A stretch of 64,000 bases of DNA from contig JADJBW010000002.1 in the NCBI GenBank assembly GCA_016703525.1, forward strand, positions 1-64,000, written 5' to 3'. Shown piece after piece: positions 26,620 through 35,218 of the stretch. The notes beneath the pieces were generated by a model. That model worked only from the letters and a program-made list of their open reading frames with translations, did not search any database and had not been told where the DNA came from. Every line of letters begins with the position of its first letter. Position 1 is the first letter of the stretch. Source of the stretch: Actinomycetota bacterium. GTDB lineage: Bacteria; Actinomycetota; Acidimicrobiia; Acidimicrobiales; Microtrichaceae. A program made the translations under genes and the position numbers.

Positions 26620-27216
26620 TCAGCCCCGGGGCGGATGGAGCGCGAAGAACGCGTCGAGCGCGGCGTGCGCGACCTCGTGTGCCCGGTCGCTCTGGCGAAT
26701 GAGCGCGCACATCATGATCGGGCCCACGAGGGTGGTCATCATGAGCGTGGGGTCGTAGCCGGGGGCGATCCGGCCCTCGGCGACGCCCAGGTCGAGGATG
26801 GTGCGCACGCTGGCCATCTTCTCCTCGCGGTCGCACTCCTCGAGGTCCGCCACCTCGGGGAACTGCTGGGTGAGCGCGAACAGCGCGGGCAGGATGCGTC
26901 CCCATTCGGGGTCGCTCAATTGGGTTGCGAGGTGGTCGATCTGTTGGCGCAGCGCCGCCTCGAACCCGAGGTCGAGGCGAGGTTCGCTCACCTCGGGGCG
27001 GTGCGTGCGCAGCACGTCGACGAGGAGCGCGGAGCGCGACTCCCAGTGGCGATACAGCGTGGACTTCGCGACGCCCGAGCGTTCGGCGACCGCGTCGACG
27101 GTCACGCTGCTCGGCCCCGTCTCGATGAGAATCTCCGTGGCGGCGGCCAGCAGCTTCGCTCGGCTGCGGGCGACGCGCGGGTCGCAGGGCGGGGCCGGTG
27201 TCGGCAAAGTTCCCAT
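26620..27216 (-). CDS. TetR-family repressor
   Basis: 198 aa. The N-terminal helix-turn-helix (KLLAAATEILIETGPSSVTV, DAVAERSGVAKSTLYRHWES) is typical, followed by a ligand-binding helical domain with no recognisable specificity. ATG 27216 is preceded at 7 nt by TATCGT (27229-27224). A 22-bp inverted repeat covers this promoter and the divergent MFS transporter promoter, so the repressor probably controls itself and the exporter. Confidence 0.92.
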   Translation of the reverse strand: MGTLPTPAPPCDPRVARSRAKLLAAATEILIETGPSSVTVDAVAERSGVAKSTLYRHWESRSALLVDVLRTHRPEVSEPRLDLGFEAALRQQIDHLATQLSDPEWGRILPALFALTQQFPEVADLEECDREEKMASVRTILDLGVAEGRIAPGYDPTLMMTTLVGPIMMCALIRQSDRAHEVAHAALDAFFALHPPRG

Positions 27217-27217
27217 C

Positions 27218-27239
27218 AACGATACGATACAGTATCGTT
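27218..27239. promoter_or_regulatory. TetR operator between tetR and MFS genes
   Basis: AACGATAC-GATACA-GTATCGTT: perfect 8-bp arms with a 6-bp centre. It overlaps the tetR -10 box and lies upstream of the MFS gene. Confidence 0.75.
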
Positions 27240-27321
27240 CTACATCCGGTGGGACGGTTGGCGCGTTCTCGCGGCATCGGTCCCCCCGCCTCAATCCCCC
27301 CCACAGCACAAGGAACCCCCC

Positions 27322-28914
27322 GTGAATCCTCCCCCGACCGCGGTCGTCGGCACCGCGCCGGCGGGCGCGAACGCGCCTGTGTCACCCGATGTCGTCGTGC
27401 ACGACCCGCGCCGCAAGCGGCTCATCCTCGCGGCGATGTGTACCGCCCTGATGGGGGTCGTCGCATCGGTCTCGGGCCTCAACGTCGCGCAGCAGGACCT
27501 CGCCCGCGAGTTCGGAGCGTCGCAGGGGGCGATCCTCTGGATGATCAACGGCTACACCGTGGCGCTCGCCTCGCTGCTCATGCCCTTCGGCGCGATCGGC
27601 GACCGGTGGGGGCGCAAGCCGGTGCTCGTCAGCGGCCTCGGGCTGTTCTTCCTGTCGAGCGTCGGTGCGGCGCTCGCCCCGTCGATCGCGTTCATGATCG
27701 CGGCGCGCGTGGTCGCCGGCATCGGGGCGTCGATGATCATGCCCGTCACGCTGTCGGTGATCACCTCGACGTTCCCGGAAGAGGAGCGAGCCCAGGCGAT
27801 CGGCATCTGGGCGGGCGTCGCCGGTAGCGGCGGGCTCGTCGGCCTTTTCGTGTCGTCGTTCATGGTCGACATGGTGAACTGGCGCTGGCTGTTCGTTCTG
27901 CCCGCGGCGCTCGCGGTCGTGTCGCTGTGGCTCACCAGCCGTGCGGTGCCCAACTCGCGGGAGCACTTCGAGCACCCCTTCGACATCGCCGGATCGGTCC
28001 TGTCGTTCTTCGCGATCGGCGGCCTGGTCCTGGGGATTCACGAGGGCCCGGAGAACGGCTGGGGGTCCCCACTGACCGTCGCCGGACTCGGGGTGGGCCT
28101 CGCCTGCCTGGTCGCGTTCATCGTGTGGGAGCGCCGCCACGCCGACCCGTTGCTCGACGTCAGCGTGTTCCGCAACCACGGGCTGTCGTCGGGGGCGCTC
28201 ACGCTCATGCTGCTCTTTGGTGTGATGTTCGGGATCTTCCTGGTGCTGTTCCCCTTCCTGCAGGCGGTGCTCGGGTACTCGGCGCTCAAGTCGGCGGTGT
28301 CCATGCTGCCGATGGCGGTGGTCATGATGCCGATGTCGGCGCTCGCACCCCAGATCGCGCAGCGCTTCGGCAGCCGCCGCACGATGCTGATCGGCACCGG
28401 TGTGGGCGCCACCGGGTTGGCCGTGCTCGCGCTGCGCGCCTCGGTCGAGGGCGGCTATTGGTCGATCCTGCCCGGCCTGGTGATCATGGGTGCCGGCAAC
28501 GGTCTGGCGATGACGCCGTCGACCGAGGCGATCACGGCGTCGCTTCCGGTCGACAAGCAGGGCGTCGCCTCCGCGCTCAACGACACGTCGCGAGAGATCG
28601 GCGGCGCGGTCGGTGTTGCGCTCCTCGGGTCGATCCTCAGCTCGGGCTACCGGAGTGCGATCGAGCCGTCGCTGGCGGGGCTCCCCAAGCCGATGGCGGA
28701 GGCCGCGGCGGAGGGCATCGGCAACGCGTTCGGCGTCGCCCAGAAGGCCGGGCCTGCGGGACCCAAGATCATCTCGGCAGCGCAGCACGCATTCGTCGAC
28801 GGGTGGACCGGTGCGATGTGGGTGGGCGTCGCGATGATGGGCATCGCGTTCCTCTACCTGCTCCTGGCCGGACCTCGCGGCACCTCGGATGAGGTCGCGC
28901 TCCACGTCGAGTAG
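27322..28914 (+). CDS. MFS drug exporter, DHA2 (EmrB/QacA) family
   Basis: 530 aa with about 14 membrane helices. Family motifs are LNVAQQDLAREFGAS (helix 1), GDRWGRKPVLVSGLGLF (motif A, GxxxDRxGRK-like) and RVVAGIGASMIMPVTLSVIT (motif C-like region). It exports toxic compounds using the proton gradient; the substrate is unknown. I chose GTG 27322 with AAGGA upstream: the first helix begins at about residue 30 from there. It diverges from a TetR repressor with a shared operator, the standard inducible-efflux arrangement. Confidence 0.92.
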   Translation: MNPPPTAVVGTAPAGANAPVSPDVVVHDPRRKRLILAAMCTALMGVVASVSGLNVAQQDLAREFGASQGAILWMINGYTVALASLLMPFGAIGDRWGRKPVLVSGLGLFFLSSVGAALAPSIAFMIAARVVAGIGASMIMPVTLSVITSTFPEEERAQAIGIWAGVAGSGGLVGLFVSSFMVDMVNWRWLFVLPAALAVVSLWLTSRAVPNSREHFEHPFDIAGSVLSFFAIGGLVLGIHEGPENGWGSPLTVAGLGVGLACLVAFIVWERRHADPLLDVSVFRNHGLSSGALTLMLLFGVMFGIFLVLFPFLQAVLGYSALKSAVSMLPMAVVMMPMSALAPQIAQRFGSRRTMLIGTGVGATGLAVLALRASVEGGYWSILPGLVIMGAGNGLAMTPSTEAITASLPVDKQGVASALNDTSREIGGAVGVALLGSILSSGYRSAIEPSLAGLPKPMAEAAAEGIGNAFGVAQKAGPAGPKIISAAQHAFVDGWTGAMWVGVAMMGIAFLYLLLAGPRGTSDEVALHVE

Positions 28915-28931
28915 GTCGAGGACCGGTCCGG

Positions 28932-29684
28932 CTAGGCCGGGCCGGCCTCGGCCGCGCCGCCGGCCATCATCGCTCCGACCAGGCGCTCGAAGGCCGCGAG
29001 CTCGCGCAGCCGTGCGGCCTTCACGGCCTCCGCGCGCCCGGCAAGCAGCAGCCGCTTCGTCTCGGTGATCGGCTCGACCGGCCCGGCGCCGATCCGGCGG
29101 GCGAGCGCCTCGGCCTCAGCGAGCAACGCGTCGTCGTCGACCGCGCGGAGGGCGAGCCCGTCGCGCACCGCCTGGTCCGCGTCGATCCACGGCTCGGTGA
29201 ACAGGATCTCGGCGGAGCGTTGCCAGCCGACAACCTGCGGCAGCAGCAGGCTGGCCGACGCCTCGGTCGTCACGCCCAGGCTGATGAAGGGCACCTTGAG
29301 CCGCGCGCTGCGCGCCACCAGCACGATGTCGCAGTGCAGGAGCATCGTGAGGCCGATACCTACGGCGACGCCGTTGACGGCGGCGATGAGCGGTTTGGGG
29401 AACGCCTCGAGGACCGGCATAAGGCGCTGGTACCCGGGTTCTTGATCGTCGAACACCGACGGGTCGCTCATCTCGCTCAGGTCCTGGCCCGCGGTGAAGG
29501 CCCGCCCGGTGCCGGTGAGCAGCACGCACCGGATCGCGTCGTCGTTCGCCGCCGACGCGAGCGCGTCCGTGAGGGCGAACCACAGCGTCTGGTTGAACGC
29601 GTTGAGGGCATCGGGACGGTTGAAGGTGAGGAACCGAACACCCCCGTCGTCGGTGATCCCCAGCACGTCGTTGGTGTCGCTCAT
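28932..29684 (-). CDS. Enoyl-CoA hydratase/isomerase family protein
   Basis: 250 aa crotonase fold. It shows RFLTFNRPDALNAFNQTLWF, LLTGTGRAFTAGQDLSEM (first oxyanion-hole segment) and KPLIAAVNGVAVGIGLTMLL followed by HCD (second oxyanion segment). At the two usual hydratase Glu positions the sequence has SLGVTTEASASLLLPQ, where one Glu is present. It may therefore be an isomerase or hydratase of branched or ring acyl-CoA. ATG 29684 fits the domain start; an upstream ATG at 29759 adds unconserved residues. Confidence 0.9.
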   Translation of the reverse strand: MSDTNDVLGITDDGGVRFLTFNRPDALNAFNQTLWFALTDALASAANDDAIRCVLLTGTGRAFTAGQDLSEMSDPSVFDDQEPGYQRLMPVLEAFPKPLIAAVNGVAVGIGLTMLLHCDIVLVARSARLKVPFISLGVTTEASASLLLPQVVGWQRSAEILFTEPWIDADQAVRDGLALRAVDDDALLAEAEALARRIGAGPVEPITETKRLLLAGRAEAVKAARLRELAAFERLVGAMMAGGAAEAGPA

Positions 29685-29787
29685 GGGCTTCCTTTCCGGC
29701 AGAGGGCCCCCACGGTAGGAGCCACACATGGCTACCGCCGAGTGCACGCCCGGGGGCACTCCGAACGAGGGGCCCTATGACCCGCAC

Positions 29788-30150
29788 ATGGCCGAGTGGC
29801 ACCCCGCACCCGAGGAGTACTGCGAGGCGGTGTACGAAATCGGCGAGGACGACATGGTCGTCGTGCAGGCTCGGCTCGCCGAGCGGTTCCTGACCGACAT
29901 GCTCAAGCTGTCGTGGGCCGAGGCCCACCACGAGGCGGGCAAGTGGGAGCACATCATCAGCGACCGGGTCGAGTCGGCGCTGGAGTTCGCGCCCGGCCAG
30001 CTCGAGTTCCTCGAAGAGGCTGGGGTGCTTGCGGGGCGGACCGGCACCGTGACTGCGGCATCACCGGATGGCACGGTCACCGTGCAGATGGACAACGGCG
30101 TCGTCGGCATCGGCACATTCGCGCCCGACCGCATCCTGGTCGAGGCGTAG
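29788..30150 (+). CDS. DtxR/MntR-type regulator with internal deletions
   Basis: Only 120 aa from ATG 29788 (open from 29728), against about 220-230 for the family. The start HPAPEEYCEAVYEIGEDDMV and VVQARLAERF is the first part of a DtxR HTH. It runs straight into LTDMLKLSWAEAHHEAGKWE and HIISDRVESAL, which belongs to the dimerisation/metal domain about 45 residues later. The piece normally between (recognition helix and wing) is missing, as is the stretch after ESAL (usually CPHGNPIP). It ends with an SH3-like tail, GVLAGRTGTVTAASPDGTVT. Without a recognition helix it should not bind DNA normally. A real in-frame deletion or an assembly collapse is possible. Confidence 0.7.
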   Translation: MAEWHPAPEEYCEAVYEIGEDDMVVVQARLAERFLTDMLKLSWAEAHHEAGKWEHIISDRVESALEFAPGQLEFLEEAGVLAGRTGTVTAASPDGTVTVQMDNGVVGIGTFAPDRILVEA

Positions 30151-30162
30151 CCCTCGACCGGT

Positions 30163-31349
30163 CTACTTGCCGTCGATCCCCTCGGCGCACGCGGTGCAGT
30201 GGACATCCGCGGGCGCCGAGCCGTCGGGATCGCTGCGCTCGATGATCGCGGTCAGCCATTCGATGTAGCTCACGCCGCCAACTCGCTCATCGAAGAGCCG
30301 GTCTCTGGTCAAGACGGTGTGATCGTCGCCCGGTTGCAGGAAGTTCAACAGGTCGACGCCTCCCTCTTCGATGAGCGCCTCGTTGGCATCCATCGCCTTG
30401 TCGAGCTCCGAGGCGTCGAACCCGGCGAGCTCGGCGTAGGAGATCTGTGTGCGGTCGAACGCGAAGTCGTGGCGGGTGAACACGATGTCGGGGTCGTGGC
30501 GATGCGACGCCACGTACAACTGTGCGAAGTTCCACTGCTCGGGCGTCATGCCCGTCGTCTCGGGCCAGTCGGGAACGTGCTTGAAGGTGCCCCACTGCCC
30601 ACCGACGTACGACACGAGTCCCGGCTCGTTGGGATAGCCGCCGGACCCGTCGGCGACCACGGTGATCGTGGCCTCGGGGAAGTCGTCCGACAGCAGCCCG
30701 GCGGCGAGCGGTGAAGGGATCGACCCCGCGGAGACGCCCGCGACCACCAGATGATCGGCGTCGGGGAATCGCTCCTTCACCGCCGCTATGGCGGCACGGG
30801 AATTGACGGCCCCCTTGTGCTGGATGACCACGCCGTTGCCGTAATCGGTCGTCGAGTCGCCGATGTGCACGTCGCCCGTGCAGTACGGCACGTAGACGAT
30901 CGAGTAATCGCGCAGCGGGTTGCGGGCGTCGGCCACATCGAGGAGCCCATCGCCCGTGCCGGCGGCCGCCATCCGGTCAGCGTCGCCGCTCAGCTTCACG
31001 GTGTACCGGTCGGAGTCGGGGGCGCAGCTCGCAGCGTCGAAGCAGGCGCCGCCTCCCTCGAGGAAGAACAGGACCTTGTGGGGTCGGCCCGGTGGACGAA
31101 ATAGGCGAACGGGCTGCCGTCGCTGCACATGCAGTCGGGTGGGGCGTCGACGCGCTCCCAGGGCGTGGCAGCCGCGTCGGCGGGTCGTTCCGCTGGCGGC
31201 GCGGTGGAGGTTCGATCCGCCGCGGTGGTCGAGACGGAATGCGCGGTGTCGTCGCCCGATCCGCACGCCGGAGCCGAGGCGATCAGCACCGCCGCGCCCG
31301 CGAGCGCCGCGACGCGTCGCACCGTGCCGTTCCTGCTCACGCGACCCAT
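30163..31349 (-). pseudogene. Pectin-acetylesterase-like lipoprotein, one-base frameshift
   Basis: ATG 31349 gives a lipoprotein signal (VRRVAALAGAAVLIASAPAC) and FAYFVHRADPT in one frame. Near 31085 the frame changes and the enzyme continues KVLFFLEGGGACFDAASCAP (oxyanion region), YVPYCTGDVHIGDS, VVAGVSAGSIPSPLAAGL (GxSxG nucleophile), TVVADGSGGY and GGVSYIEWLTAIIERSD. One inserted base restores the whole protein, so a single base is missing. The family (pectin acetylesterase/Notum) removes acyl groups from polymers or proteins. With the frameshift no full product forms. Confidence 0.83.
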
Positions 31350-31384
31350 GGCTGCCCCCTGATCCGGTCGTGGATCGGGCAACC

Positions 31385-31786
31385 CTATCGGTGGGCGTCG
31401 AGCTCGCGAACGAGTCGCGCCGGGGCGGTGTTGCGGAACGACGAGTCGACCAGTTCGGCCACCTCGTCCCAGTCGACCTCCGCGACGGCGAAGTTGAGGC
31501 CGACCCATCCGTAGGGGCCGTAGTAGCCGGGGGTGAAGAACCGCTCGTCGGCGAGCAGCGCCGGCCGTTCCTCGGGGTCGGGCAGCACCAGCACCGAGCG
31601 GGCGAGGAGGTCGGAGCCGTGGTCGCCCTTGGGGACCGCCCCGAAGATCGCGAAGATCTTCTTCGTGAAGAAGACCGGATGCCCGTGCGAGGTCTTCTCG
31701 TCGGCCCCGGGCAGCGCCAGGCAGGTCCGCCGTAGCTCGACGAGATAGGGGTCGTCGGGATCGAATCGGGTGGGGTGGTCGGCCAT
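31385..31786 (-). CDS. MmcQ/YjbR-family protein
   Basis: 133 aa. The family fold is clear: LVELRRTCLALPGADEKTSH, GHPVFFTKKIFAIFGAVPKG, then VLPDPEERPALLADERFFTP, YYGPYGWVGLNF and the end ELVDSSFRNTAPARLVREL. MmcQ/YjbR proteins are small double-wing proteins of unknown biochemical role, sometimes thought to bind DNA. ATG 31786 leads into the domain after 15 residues. It diverges from the FAD-linked oxidase gene. Confidence 0.88.
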   Translation of the reverse strand: MADHPTRFDPDDPYLVELRRTCLALPGADEKTSHGHPVFFTKKIFAIFGAVPKGDHGSDLLARSVLVLPDPEERPALLADERFFTPGYYGPYGWVGLNFAVAEVDWDEVAELVDSSFRNTAPARLVRELDAHR

Positions 31787-31807
31787 CGGCCCATTGTCGT
31801 CGATGCC

Positions 31808-31813
31808 TAGGGT
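31808..31813 (+). promoter_or_regulatory. -10 box of the FAD oxidase gene (leaderless)
   Basis: TAGGGT, 7 nt, then GTG 31821. Confidence 0.5.
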
Positions 31814-31820
31814 GGTCGTC

Positions 31821-33185
31821 GTGAGCAATGCCGCGCCGCCGGGCTTCATCGACGACTTGTACGCCGCGGTCGGGCACGCTGCGGTCGTGACCGACCCGGA
31901 TCTCGCGCTGCGGTATCGCTTCGACCGGGCCGGGACCGTCGAGCCCGGCTCGCCGGTGGCGGTGGTGCGCCCGGCGTCGACCGCCGAGGTCGCGTCCGTC
32001 GTACGCGTCGCCGCGGCGCACGGCATCGCGATCATCACGCGTGGCGCCGGCACCGGGCTGTCGGGCGGCTCGGCGGCCCGGGACGGTGCGCTCACCCTCT
32101 CGCTCGACCGAATGCGCTCGATCCACATCGATCGCGAGTCGATGCTCGCCGTGGTCCAGCCCGGTGCGCTCAACGCCGAGGTGAAGCGCGAGGCTGCGGC
32201 GAACGGGCTGTGGTACCCGCCCGACCCGTCGTCGTTCGAGATCTGTTCCATCGGCGGCAACCTCGCGACCAACGCCGGCGGGTTGTGCTGTGTTCGCTAC
32301 GGCGTGACCACCGACTACGTGGCGGCGCTCGAGGTGGTGCTCGCCGACGCACGGGTGGTGCGCCTCGGGGGGCGCACCGTGAAAGACGTTGCGGGCCTCG
32401 ATCTGAAGCGGCTGTTCGTCGGCTCGGAGGGCGCGCTCGGGGTGATCACCGAGGCGACACTGCGCCTGCGCCCGCCGCAGCCGCCGGTGGCGACGATCGC
32501 GGCCACTTTCGACGATGTGTCCGCAGCGGGCAGCGCCGTGTGTGCCGTTGTGGGTGCGCTGCGGCCCTCCGCATTGGAGCTGATGGACGCCGGCGCGATC
32601 CGTGCGGTGGAGGCGGTTCGCTCGGTGGGGTTGGGCGACGCCGAGGCCGTGCTCCTGGCCCAGGTGCGGGTCGAGGGCGACGATCGGGGCACGGTCGTGC
32701 GGGCGTTCGAGGCGGCGGGCGCGACCTACGTGGCGTCGACCGACGACGCGGACGAGGGCGAACTGCTCATGGGTGCCCGCCGGATGGCCATCCCCTGTGT
32801 CGAACGGCTGGGGTCGGTGATGATCGAGGATGTCGGCGTGCCGATCCCGCGCATTCCCGACCTGCTCGCGGCGGTGCGCGGCATCTCGCACCGGGCGGGC
32901 ATCGCCGTGCCGGTCATCGGCCACGCCGGCGACGGCAACTTCCACCCGCTCGTCACCTTCGACGCCGCGGATCGGGATGCGGCCGATCGGGCGCAGGCGG
33001 TGTTCGACGAGATCATGCGTGCGGCGCTCGCACTGGGCGGCACCATCACGGGCGAGCACGGGGTCGGCCGCTTGAAGTCGCATCTGCTCGCCGACCAGCT
33101 CGGCCCGGACGTCATGGACCTCACGCGTCGGATCAAGGCCGCGCTCGATCCGAACGGCCTGCTCAACCCCGGCACCTGGATCTGA
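31821..33185 (+). CDS. FAD-linked oxidase (glycolate oxidase GlcD / D-lactate dehydrogenase type)
   Basis: 454 aa. FAD-binding PCMH domain: VAVVRPASTAEVASVVRVAA, ITRGAGTGLSGGS (pyrophosphate loop), SIGGNLATNAGGLCCVRYGV and GLDLKRLFVGSEGALGVITE. The C-terminal FAD-oxidase domain contains VIGHAGDGNFHPLV and GTITGEHGVGRLKSHLL, the metal/substrate motifs of the GlcD/D-lactate dehydrogenase group. It oxidises a 2-hydroxy acid, probably glycolate or D-lactate. GTG 31821 fits a leaderless promoter; ATG 31804 is possible. Confidence 0.9.
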   Translation: MSNAAPPGFIDDLYAAVGHAAVVTDPDLALRYRFDRAGTVEPGSPVAVVRPASTAEVASVVRVAAAHGIAIITRGAGTGLSGGSAARDGALTLSLDRMRSIHIDRESMLAVVQPGALNAEVKREAAANGLWYPPDPSSFEICSIGGNLATNAGGLCCVRYGVTTDYVAALEVVLADARVVRLGGRTVKDVAGLDLKRLFVGSEGALGVITEATLRLRPPQPPVATIAATFDDVSAAGSAVCAVVGALRPSALELMDAGAIRAVEAVRSVGLGDAEAVLLAQVRVEGDDRGTVVRAFEAAGATYVASTDDADEGELLMGARRMAIPCVERLGSVMIEDVGVPIPRIPDLLAAVRGISHRAGIAVPVIGHAGDGNFHPLVTFDAADRDAADRAQAVFDEIMRAALALGGTITGEHGVGRLKSHLLADQLGPDVMDLTRRIKAALDPNGLLNPGTWI

Positions 33186-33198
33186 CGGGCTCGGCGTG

Positions 33199-34197
33199 TC
33201 AGGCGCCGGAGAGTCGCTCGATGACCGGAGCGAGGTCGTCGAGCGCCGAGGCCGAGATGCCGATCGTGGTGATGCCGAACCGCTCGCGCTGCACGAGCAG
33301 TTGCTCGACGATCTGATCGACCGAGCCGCACAGCGCATGCGGTGTCCGGCGCGCCTCGTCGTTGGTCAGACCGAACACCTCGGCGAACAGCTCGACGATG
33401 GACTCGCGGTCGTCGGTCACCGTGGCGAGGTGCACCCGAACGCCGATCTCCAACTCGTCGAAGCGCTCCGGCGCCGCGTCCTTCGCCCAGGCGAGCTTCT
33501 GCTCGGTCGCCTCGGCAGTGGCGCTCGGGCCGGCGCGATGGTCGATCACTCCGGCGCGCAGCGACGGGTTGAGATGGACCACATCCGCACGTCGCGCCGC
33601 CACTTCGATCACGCGGCGGCCGCCGCCGCCGACCCAGATGGGCGGTCCACCGGGCTGGGCCGGCAGGGGCACGCACGAGAGCCCGTCGATGCGGTAGTGC
33701 GTGCCGTGGTGCGTCACCGGTTCGGCCGACCACAAGGCCGAGATGATGCCGAGCGCCTCGTCCATGCGCTCGATGCGGACGCGCGGCGAGTCGAGGGGCA
33801 CGCCGGATTGCTGGTAGTCGGTCGCCATCCAGCCGGCACCCAGCCCGAATTCGATCCGTCCGCCGCTCAGGCGGTCGATCGTCGCGATCTCCTTGGCGAG
33901 GACCGCGGGATGGCGGAAATCGTTCGCGAACAGCAGGGAGCCGATGCGAAGGGTGGTGGTCGCGTCGGCGGCGGCCATCATCGCGGCGACGGGCGAGAGC
34001 TGATCGTCGAGGTGGTCGGCGACGGTGAGCATCGCGGCGCCGAGGTCTTCGGCTCGTCGGGCGAGCGGGCGAAGCGATTCGGGGTCGGCGAGGTGCGACG
34101 CCTGCACCGTGAAGCGGAAGGGTCGCCGGCGCTGTCGGTCCGACGGGCCGTAGGGCGGGGTCTGGTCGGGGGTGGAACTCGACGGCGATGCGGTCAC
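33199..34197 (-). CDS. LLM-class F420-dependent oxidoreductase (TIGR03621-like)
   Basis: 332 aa, luciferase-like fold: RFTVQASHLADPESLRPLAR, AEDLGAAMLTVADHLDDQLS, LRIGSLLFANDFRHPAVLAK, EIATIDRLSGGRIEFGLGAG and GWMATDYQQSGVPLDSPRVR. The GGGGRRVIEVAARRADVVHL segment is the usual F420-binding-side motif. The substrate is unknown. The start is GTG 34197; a TAGGCT box (34211-34206) lies 8 nt upstream and overlaps the end of the neighbouring thioesterase gene. The first ~30 residues are Ser/Pro-rich and probably disordered. Confidence 0.88.
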   Translation of the reverse strand: MTASPSSSTPDQTPPYGPSDRQRRRPFRFTVQASHLADPESLRPLARRAEDLGAAMLTVADHLDDQLSPVAAMMAAADATTTLRIGSLLFANDFRHPAVLAKEIATIDRLSGGRIEFGLGAGWMATDYQQSGVPLDSPRVRIERMDEALGIISALWSAEPVTHHGTHYRIDGLSCVPLPAQPGGPPIWVGGGGRRVIEVAARRADVVHLNPSLRAGVIDHRAGPSATAEATEQKLAWAKDAAPERFDELEIGVRVHLATVTDDRESIVELFAEVFGLTNDEARRTPHALCGSVDQIVEQLLVQRERFGITTIGISASALDDLAPVIERLSGA

Positions 34198-34208
34198 GGG
34201 CGCGAAGC

Positions 34209-35075
34209 CTACGTTGGGGATCCGAACCCGCTCGGGTCGAATCCGACCATCGATGCGATCTGGCTCGCGACGCCCAGCAGTTCGCCGTGTTCGTTCCACA
34301 TGTAGGCGTTGCCGTGGCCGAACCCGTGCGACACGAGGTGGGGCCGCACGTCGATCAGGACCCATTCGGTCGGCTCCGCCTCGCCGAACCGAACGGTGTT
34401 GTCGAGGCTGATGCCGACGGCGAGCGTACGGGTGCCCTGGCTGATGCCGAGCGGGACCATGTCGGCGGCGAACGCAGCGATCGCCGGGCTCAGCGCCACG
34501 CCGTCGCGGCGGCGCACCCACATGCAGATCTGTCCGGGGTTCGACGGGTCTTCGAGCAGGTCGGGGGTGCGGTACTCGAGCACCCGGTAGTAGCCGACCT
34601 TGCCCCCCAGGTCGGGAAGCGTGCCGCTGTAGCCGACCGACCGGGCGAGGGGGGCGAACGGGTTGCCCGGTGCCTCCGACGACGAGGGCGGCGCAACGTC
34701 GGGCATCCGTTCGAAGGTCGCGGTCAGGCCGTTCGGCCGCGGAATGCACGCGGCGCCCATCGAGGTGAAGACGAGCGATCCGTCCTCGGCGGTTGCGTCG
34801 ACTCGGATCTGGCTGGTCCGACCACCCCGAGCCAACTCGGTCGCTTGCACCGACAGCCGCGCACCCCGGGGTGCGCCGGCGATGAATTGGGTGGTGATCC
34901 AGGTCGGCGGCCGGCCGGTCGCGGCGCGGGCAGTCGCGCACGACACGGCGATGGCGGTGCCCCCGTAGAGGCGGCCGTCGAGTCGGCAGAGCTCGTCGGT
35001 CAGCGTGACCTCGGTTCGGCCGTCATCCCCGGTCGTCAGTCCGAGGAATCGCTCGTCATCAAAGGTCGAGGACAT
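34209..35075 (-). CDS. TesB-like acyl-CoA thioesterase
   Basis: 288 aa double-hotdog protein. The first half (LCRLDGRLYGGTAIAVSCAT, PPTWITTQFIAGAPRGARLS) and the second (ICMWVRRRDGVALSPAIAAF, SLDNTVRFGEAEPTEWVLID, FGHGNAYMWNEHGELLGVAS) match the TesB/acyl-CoA thioesterase II arrangement, where the GxGxxxxWxxxGxLxAxxxQ end motif carries the catalytic Gln region. It hydrolyses acyl-CoA, with unknown chain preference. It lies 11 bp upstream of the F420 oxidoreductase on the same strand. Confidence 0.85.
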   Translation of the reverse strand: MSSTFDDERFLGLTTGDDGRTEVTLTDELCRLDGRLYGGTAIAVSCATARAATGRPPTWITTQFIAGAPRGARLSVQATELARGGRTSQIRVDATAEDGSLVFTSMGAACIPRPNGLTATFERMPDVAPPSSSEAPGNPFAPLARSVGYSGTLPDLGGKVGYYRVLEYRTPDLLEDPSNPGQICMWVRRRDGVALSPAIAAFAADMVPLGISQGTRTLAVGISLDNTVRFGEAEPTEWVLIDVRPHLVSHGFGHGNAYMWNEHGELLGVASQIASMVGFDPSGFGSPT

Positions 35076-35218
35076 GGACCGAGATTGGTGGCCGGACGAC
35101 GGTCCGGCCAAACCCGGGCGGAACGGGGCGCACCGCATCAAAGATCGGTCTTTGGGCCGTCGCGGGCGAGCGCTACGATCAGCGACGGCCCGCGGTGCGA
35201 ACGAGGTGGAGGACCGGA

